DNA of 16,107 nt from CAZDYP01 sp964509505 (GTDB lineage Bacteria > Chloroflexota > Anaerolineae > JACRMK01). Where the stretch lies: the NCBI GenBank assembly GCA_964509505.1, contig CAZDYP010000132.1, forward strand, positions 1 to 16,107, written 5' to 3'. Positions within the stretch are counted from its first letter, which is position 1. Every line of letters begins with the position of its first letter. A program made the translations under genes and the position numbers. This document shows positions 14,195-16,107 of this stretch, piece after piece. Below the pieces are notes generated by a model, which ran no database searches, was not told the origin of the DNA, and saw only the letters and a program-made list of their open reading frames with translations.

Positions 14195-15199
14195 ATGAAT
14201 ATCGCAATGTGGGGCAAGGCGTTGCAGGTGATTCCGCGCATCAGCAAAGACGAATGGAACGCCTTGGATGTGATTTCCAAATGGCTCATCGCCGCGCGTG
14301 GCGCGGTGTTGATTATCACGTTCATCCCTGCGGTGATGGTAGGGTTGCTGGCGTGGCGCGACGGCAGGTTTGATTGGGGCTTGTGGTTGCTGATGACCTT
14401 TGGCTTGCTGATGGCGCACGCCACGAATAATCTCGTCAACGATTTGACCGACTACTACAAAGGCGTTGACCGCAACAATTATTTTCGCGCGCAGTATGGA
14501 CCGCAAGCGTTGGAACATGGCTTGTTGAACTTGCGCCAGTTCCTCCTCTATGCGGCGGTGACGGGCGTGCTGGCGTTGGCGGCGGGTTTATGGTTGGTCT
14601 ATTTACGCGGTCCGTTAGCCTTGACGTTGTTGGCGCTGGGCGCGTTCTTCGTGTTGTGCTATACGTTCCCGTTGAAATACATCGGGCTGGGCGAGGTTGC
14701 CGTGCTCATCGTGTGGGGACCGTTGATGGTCGGCGGCGGTTATTACATCGTCACCGGCGAGTGGAATTGGCACGTCGCGTTAGCGAGCTTACCGTACGCA
14801 TTGGGCGCGACGACGGTCATCTTTGGCAAACACATTGACAAATTTACTGCCGATAAAGAGAAACGCATCCGCACTTTACCTGTGTTGATGGGCGAGCGCG
14901 CGGCGCGTTATACCGTTGTGGGCATGATGGTCTGGCAATATCTGTTGACGTTCTATCTCGTACTCACGGGCTTCTTCACGCCAGTGCTGTTGCTCGTCGT
15001 GTTGGGCGTGCGGACATTCTCAATGGTTCTCTCCATCTATCGCCACCCTAAACCTGCAGAAGCGCCGCCTCAATATCCAAAGGGCGCGTGGCCATTGTGG
15101 TTCGTCGCGTTTGCCTTCGCGCACAATCGGCGCTTTGGGTTGTTGTTTTTGTTGGGATTGAGCGCCGATGCGCTATGGCGCATCGTGCTGAGGTCGTGA
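14195..15199 (+). CDS. UbiA-superfamily prenyltransferase (MenA-like)
   Basis: 334 aa with about eight or nine hydrophobic helices, an intramembrane aromatic prenyltransferase. Both Asp-rich motifs that hold Mg-prenyl diphosphate are present: NDLTDYYKGVD (82-92) and DKFTADKEKRIRTLPVLMGE (215-234). The pattern is nearest to MenA-type enzymes (1,4-dihydroxy-2-naphthoate prenylation for menaquinone), but no men, ubi or chlorophyll-synthesis genes lie nearby, so the acceptor is not fixed; another quinone or lipid is possible. It has its own promoter, a strong Shine-Dalgarno and a terminator, so it appears to be a single-gene unit separate from the translation operon. Confidence 0.85.
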   Translation: MNIAMWGKALQVIPRISKDEWNALDVISKWLIAARGAVLIITFIPAVMVGLLAWRDGRFDWGLWLLMTFGLLMAHATNNLVNDLTDYYKGVDRNNYFRAQYGPQALEHGLLNLRQFLLYAAVTGVLALAAGLWLVYLRGPLALTLLALGAFFVLCYTFPLKYIGLGEVAVLIVWGPLMVGGGYYIVTGEWNWHVALASLPYALGATTVIFGKHIDKFTADKEKRIRTLPVLMGERAARYTVVGMMVWQYLLTFYLVLTGFFTPVLLLVVLGVRTFSMVLSIYRHPKPAEAPPQYPKGAWPLWFVAFAFAHNRRFGLLFLLGLSADALWRIVLRS

Positions 15200-15205
15200 G
15201 CAAGC

Positions 15206-15242
15206 AAATCCGTGAGGTGGTTGTGACCTCACGGATTTTTTT
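15206..15242 (+). terminator. Intrinsic terminator after the prenyltransferase
   Basis: A perfect 13-bp stem (AAATCCGTGAGGT at 15206-15218, its complement at 15226-15238), a 7-base loop and a run of T through 15242. It lies 7 bases after the stop codon. The right arm also contains the stop codon of the opposing minus-strand gene. Confidence 0.95.
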
Positions 15243-15420
15243 GTTGGTGCGGATGCACTCCTAGTCCTATCATCGGAATCAACCAAACGATCATAGAGCT
15301 CGTGATGATGAGAAAACCGATGGCGAAAGCGATGGTTTTGGTGCGTTCCGCTGGCGGTGCGGTGGGTGATACAAACGTATGTTCAAGCCATTCAATGAAA
15401 CGCCGCTTGAAAATGCTCAT
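15229..15420 (-). CDS. Small membrane protein of unknown family
   Basis: 63 aa from ATG 15420. It is supported by a strong Shine-Dalgarno on the minus strand (GGGAGGAG at 15432-15425, 4 bases from the ATG). There is a basic, amphipathic N-terminus (MSIFKRRFIEWLEHTF), a Pro/Ala hinge (SPTAPPAERTK), one long hydrophobic stretch (about residues 30-54) that could form a single or hairpin membrane segment, and a short polar tail ending KNP. The frame is open 11 codons upstream, but the Shine-Dalgarno decides for 15420. Its last codons and stop lie inside the terminator stem of the prenyltransferase. I recognise no family and assign no function. It may be co-transcribed with the dehydrogenase, whose stop is 79 bases upstream of this start. 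Confidence 0.6.
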   Translation of the reverse strand: MSIFKRRFIEWLEHTFVSPTAPPAERTKTIAFAIGFLIITSSMIVWLIPMIGLGVHPHQQKNP

Positions 15421-15454
15421 CGGTCTCCTCCCGCTATGGTTTGCTACTAGCACA

Positions 15455-15489
15455 CGACTTGCCAGCCAACAGGTAGAGCGCGCAAGTCG
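15455..15489. other. Inverted repeat between the dehydrogenase and the small membrane gene
   Basis: CGACTTGC (15455-15462) and GCAAGTCG (15482-15489) form a perfect 8-bp stem with a 19-base loop. There is no T tract on either side, so it is not a clear terminator; it may mark a processing or stability site in the minus-strand transcript. Confidence 0.4.
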
Positions 15490-15499
15490 CAGACTCGTC

Positions 15500-16107
15500 T
15501 TACACCGCGATGCTGCTTAACGCCAACTTGCCAATCATCGTCCCTGCTTCGAGCTTGGCGTGAGCGCGGCGCAAGTTCTCGGCGGTCAACGCGCCAACGG
15601 TTTCCGTCAGCGTCGTTTGCAACACGCCCGCGTCGAACAAGCGCGTGGCTTCATTCAAGATGTCGTGTTGTCTTTGCATGTCGGGTGTCTTGAACGTCGA
15701 GCGTGTGTACATCAACTCGTAACCAATGGACACGCTCTTTTGAAAGAAGCTGTTCAAGTTGATGGGCTGATTTTGCTTGAAGCCAACGATGGTGCAGATG
15801 CGTCCAAACGGCGCGATGATCTCTGCCATCTGCTCAAAGTATTGCTCGATGCTGTTCGTGCAGAGGATGTATGCCACTTGTCGCACGCCGATGCGTTTCA
15901 ATTCATCGCTCAGTTTGCGCTGATGATTGATGACGTGCGCTGCGCCCATGCGCTGACACCATGCGCTGCTCTCCGCGCGTGAGGCAGTGGCGATAACCTG
16001 CATGCCCGCGACACGCTTTGCCAGCTGAATCGCAATCGAACCGACGCCGCCCGCACCGCCGATGATCAGCATATCCGTTTGCTGATTTTGCTCACTCGGT
16101 TGCGGCG
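15500..16107 (-). CDS. Zinc-type alcohol dehydrogenase / quinone oxidoreductase family protein (adh_fam_1 type), 5' end outside the window
   Basis: The open frame continues to the window edge, so only about the last 202 residues are present; the ATG at 16072 is internal (the codons before it read QQTD). It is a medium-chain dehydrogenase/reductase. The Rossmann nucleotide-binding motif IIGGAGGVGSIAIQLAKR lies just after the internal Met, followed by VIATASR, GAAHVINH, then IAPFGRI and the stretch ELMYTRSTFKTPDMQRQHDI with TLTETVGALTAENLRRAHAKLEAGTMIGK at the C-terminus, which is characteristic of the adh_fam_1 group (TIGR02817, from memory). It probably uses NADPH to reduce quinones or enones; despite the family name, the zinc ligands cannot be checked because the N-terminal domain is missing. 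The substrate is unknown. Confidence 0.88.
   Translation of the reverse strand, partial: PQPSEQNQQTDMLIIGGAGGVGSIAIQLAKRVAGMQVIATASRAESSAWCQRMGAAHVINHQRKLSDELKRIGVRQVAYILCTNSIEQYFEQMAEIIAPFGRICTIVGFKQNQPINLNSFFQKSVSIGYELMYTRSTFKTPDMQRQHDILNEATRLFDAGVLQTTLTETVGALTAENLRRAHAKLEAGTMIGKLALSSIAV

Noticed and set aside
14190..14198. A minimal upstream frame ATG-ACA-TGA overlapping the prenyltransferase start.
   Set aside because: Its ATG is only one base from the Shine-Dalgarno, too close to be used; likely chance.
15455..15499. A stretch resembling the D arm of a tRNA (GGTAGAGCGCGCAAGTC).
   Set aside because: No acceptor stem, no matching anticodon stem and no T arm can be found around it. At most it is chance or a remnant.

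Overview
The window reads as a bacterial chromosome segment with a classical translation and ribosome-assembly operon at its centre (nusA - rnpM/ylxR - infB - rbfA - nrnA - truB - ribF). Before it lie two large membrane proteins of glycan-transfer type, and after it a UbiA-family prenyltransferase. Two minus-strand genes close the window. The protein style suggests Chloroflexota, perhaps an Anaerolineae-like lineage: a DUF2079 protein with a C-terminal beta-sandwich, a giant GT-C-like protein, an adh_fam_1 dehydrogenase, and abundant short-period palindromic repeats. This assignment is inference, because no rRNA or taxonomic marker was compared.

Layout. (1) 1-4743: two translationally coupled membrane proteins. 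The first (110-2848) has many membrane segments, a beta-sandwich and a C-terminal domain that looks like ILEI/FAM3. The second (2845-4743) is a DUF2079 protein. (2) 4753-4963: a strong sigma-70-type promoter followed by a leader that holds an intrinsic-terminator-shaped hairpin upstream of nusA. (3) 4964-14110: the translation operon. rimP is not upstream of nusA, and no L7Ae gene lies between ylxR and infB; instead there is a 391-base structured gap. infB has a very long low-complexity N-terminal region. ribF encodes only the adenylyltransferase half of the usual bifunctional enzyme. (4) 14113-15242: a promoter, a good Shine-Dalgarno, a UbiA prenyltransferase and a perfect terminator. (5) 15229-16107, minus strand: a small membrane protein of unknown family, then the 3' part of a zinc-type alcohol dehydrogenase/quinone oxidoreductase that runs off the window.

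The most unusual structure is a set of short-period inverted arrays. Each has a left arm of tandem words (period mostly 7 bases, in two cases about 8 or 10), a short centre, and a right arm of the reverse-complement word. The words differ from place to place (AGTGAAC, TTGGATA, TAATGAC/TAGCGAC and others), but the architecture repeats. Some arrays fill the gaps between infB, rbfA, nrnA and truB, where they supply a stop codon or abut a start codon. Others sit in frame inside the two membrane-protein genes, where they are translated as extra loop segments. They resemble in form the heptameric STRR sequences known from filamentous cyanobacteria, but here they are arranged as hairpins.

How the genes work together: NusA, IF2, RbfA, TruB and RnpM couple transcription, 30S maturation, tRNA modification and initiation, while NrnA clears nano-RNA. 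The array hairpins and the nusA leader hairpin are the likeliest places for differential control within this transcript.
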